7,105 bases of DNA from Pseudomonadota bacterium (lineage in GTDB: Bacteria > Pseudomonadota > Gammaproteobacteria > GCA-001735895): contig JACZQS010000124.1 of NCBI GenBank assembly GCA_022545625.1, positions 1 through 7,105 on the forward strand, read 5' to 3'. Positions 6,396-7,105 of the stretch are shown here, piece by piece. Under the pieces are notes generated by a model, which did no database searches, was not told the origin of the DNA, and was given only the letters and a program-made list of their open reading frames with translations. Position 1 is the stretch's first letter. Every line of letters starts with the position of its first letter. Both the position numbers and the translations under genes were made by a program.

Positions 6396-6420
6396 GTTGC
6401 CCGGTTATTGAATGATGGGG

Positions 6421-6449
6421 TAGTGATGGAATCCTGGTGGATATATACT
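6421..6449 (+). promoter_or_regulatory. Weak candidate promoter for the lipoprotein gene
   Basis: TATACT at 6444-6449 is a good -10 box (5 of 6). The hexamer 17 nt upstream, TAGTGA at 6421-6426, matches only 3 of 6 consensus positions. The start would be near 6456, about 37 nt before the ATG at 6493. Confidence 0.25.
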
Positions 6450-6492
6450 AAGAGGTGCCTACGAAAAAAAGAATTTACCGGAGTATGTAAGG

Positions 6493-7105
6493 ATGAAACA
6501 ATTAATCGTACTGGCAATCCTCCTGCCGCTCGCCGCATGCGCTACCAGTAATGATCAAGTGAGGATCGACCCTACCCAGGCTCAGATCGGCACTATCCTG
6601 GTCCAGGTTGAACAAAATACTGGCAATGTTTCGAGCGTTGAATCCAGTATTAGTGAGATTCAAGGCAGTATCACACAGATTCAAAATGACATTACAGATC
6701 TTCAATCGAATTCCGATAATTTATTGAATTCTGGAGATCGATTGTTACAGTTCGTGGGAAATACGAGTACCGCCATTGATGGATCAAATGGTGTCAGGGC
6801 TATGACTGAACTATGCCAGGTTAATTTCGTTGAAAGTCGAGTTTGCACATCGGAGGAATATGCAAAAACGTTTTCCTTCCCTGAAGCAATACCAAACACT
6901 ACCTGGTCATGGATCCTACCTGCTCATTTGGTGGGTAGTGGATCAGGCTCACCTGGTGTTACTTATGTTTCCGACACTTTTGCGGGCATTACACGCCGCG
7001 CCGACAGCAAAAACGATCCGTTTAGTTGCAGAGGATGGCGAACTTTATTAGGAACCGGGCTAGGTGTAAATGGCGTGGGCGCTTTTTCCTCACGTTCATG
7101 CCGTA
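6493..7105 (+). CDS. Putative outer-membrane lipoprotein with heptad coiled coil (3' end off window)
   Basis: I do not recognise the family. The frame is open from ATG 6493 to the right edge (204 codons). GGAG at 6480-6483 sits 9 nt upstream. The signal peptide ends in a lipobox, LPLAAC, with Cys16 as the lipidated residue; the +2 residue is Ala, which favours Lol sorting to the outer membrane. Residues 46-70 form a near-perfect heptad, with Val46, Val49, Ile53, Ile56, Ile60, Ile63, Ile67 and Leu70 spaced 3-4-3-4-3-4-3, and Leu77 and Leu84 may continue it. This predicts a short parallel coiled coil, so the protein is probably oligomeric. Beyond about residue 100 is a separate Gly/Ser/Trp-containing domain with Cys108, Cys118, Cys179 and Cys203, which could form disulfides in the periplasm. 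GSGSGSPG near 157 looks like a loop. Its partners and role are unknown. Confidence 0.78.
   Translation, partial: MKQLIVLAILLPLAACATSNDQVRIDPTQAQIGTILVQVEQNTGNVSSVESSISEIQGSITQIQNDITDLQSNSDNLLNSGDRLLQFVGNTSTAIDGSNGVRAMTELCQVNFVESRVCTSEEYAKTFSFPEAIPNTTWSWILPAHLVGSGSGSPGVTYVSDTFAGITRRADSKNDPFSCRGWRTLLGTGLGVNGVGAFSSRSCR

Overview
The window fits the genome of a Gram-negative bacterium, most likely a gammaproteobacterium. The evidence is outer-membrane-type architecture (an OmpA-like peptidoglycan-binding domain and a lipoprotein signal with an uncharged +2 residue) together with a cytoplasmic-type molybdenum S/N-oxide reductase. This is inference from protein families; there is no rRNA or other taxonomic marker. 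I see no RNA genes, CRISPR array or intact transposase.

Layout. (1) 1-2932, minus strand: a two-gene unit. An 8-TM TauE/SafE (TSUP) family exporter is followed, with an 8-bp overlap, by a long reductase of the DMSO/TMAO/biotin-sulfoxide reductase family. The reductase starts at a GTG and runs off the left edge, so it shows no ATG-to-stop frame even though its frame is open throughout. (2) 2933-3238: intergenic DNA with hairpins, a weak minus-strand promoter candidate and a REP/MITE-like inverted repeat beginning GGGGACAGTTTACT. (3) 3239-3874, plus strand: a strikingly AT-rich orphan gene for a three-TM protein with a predicted periplasmic domain. (4) 3875-4010: a short region with an extended -10 promoter whose spacer is filled by a 17-bp palindrome. 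(5) 4011-5267, plus strand: a membrane-anchored, long coiled-coil OmpA-family protein carrying three tandem 201-bp (67-residue) repeats. (6) 5341-6327, minus strand: a zinc-dependent medium-chain alcohol dehydrogenase with both zinc sites intact, convergent with gene 5. (7) 6493-7105, plus strand: the first 204 codons of an unrecognised outer-membrane lipoprotein with a short, very regular heptad coiled coil and a Cys-containing C-terminal domain.

How they may work together. The reductase and exporter are very likely co-expressed; a joint role in organosulfur or oxidised-sulfur handling is plausible but inferred. The OmpA-like protein and the lipoprotein are both envelope proteins with coiled coils, but nothing shows that they interact. 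The alcohol dehydrogenase looks like an independent monocistronic gene. The least explained parts are the AT-rich membrane-protein island with its flanking inverted repeat, the tandem-repeat coiled coil with its palindrome-bearing promoter, and the truncated lipoprotein.
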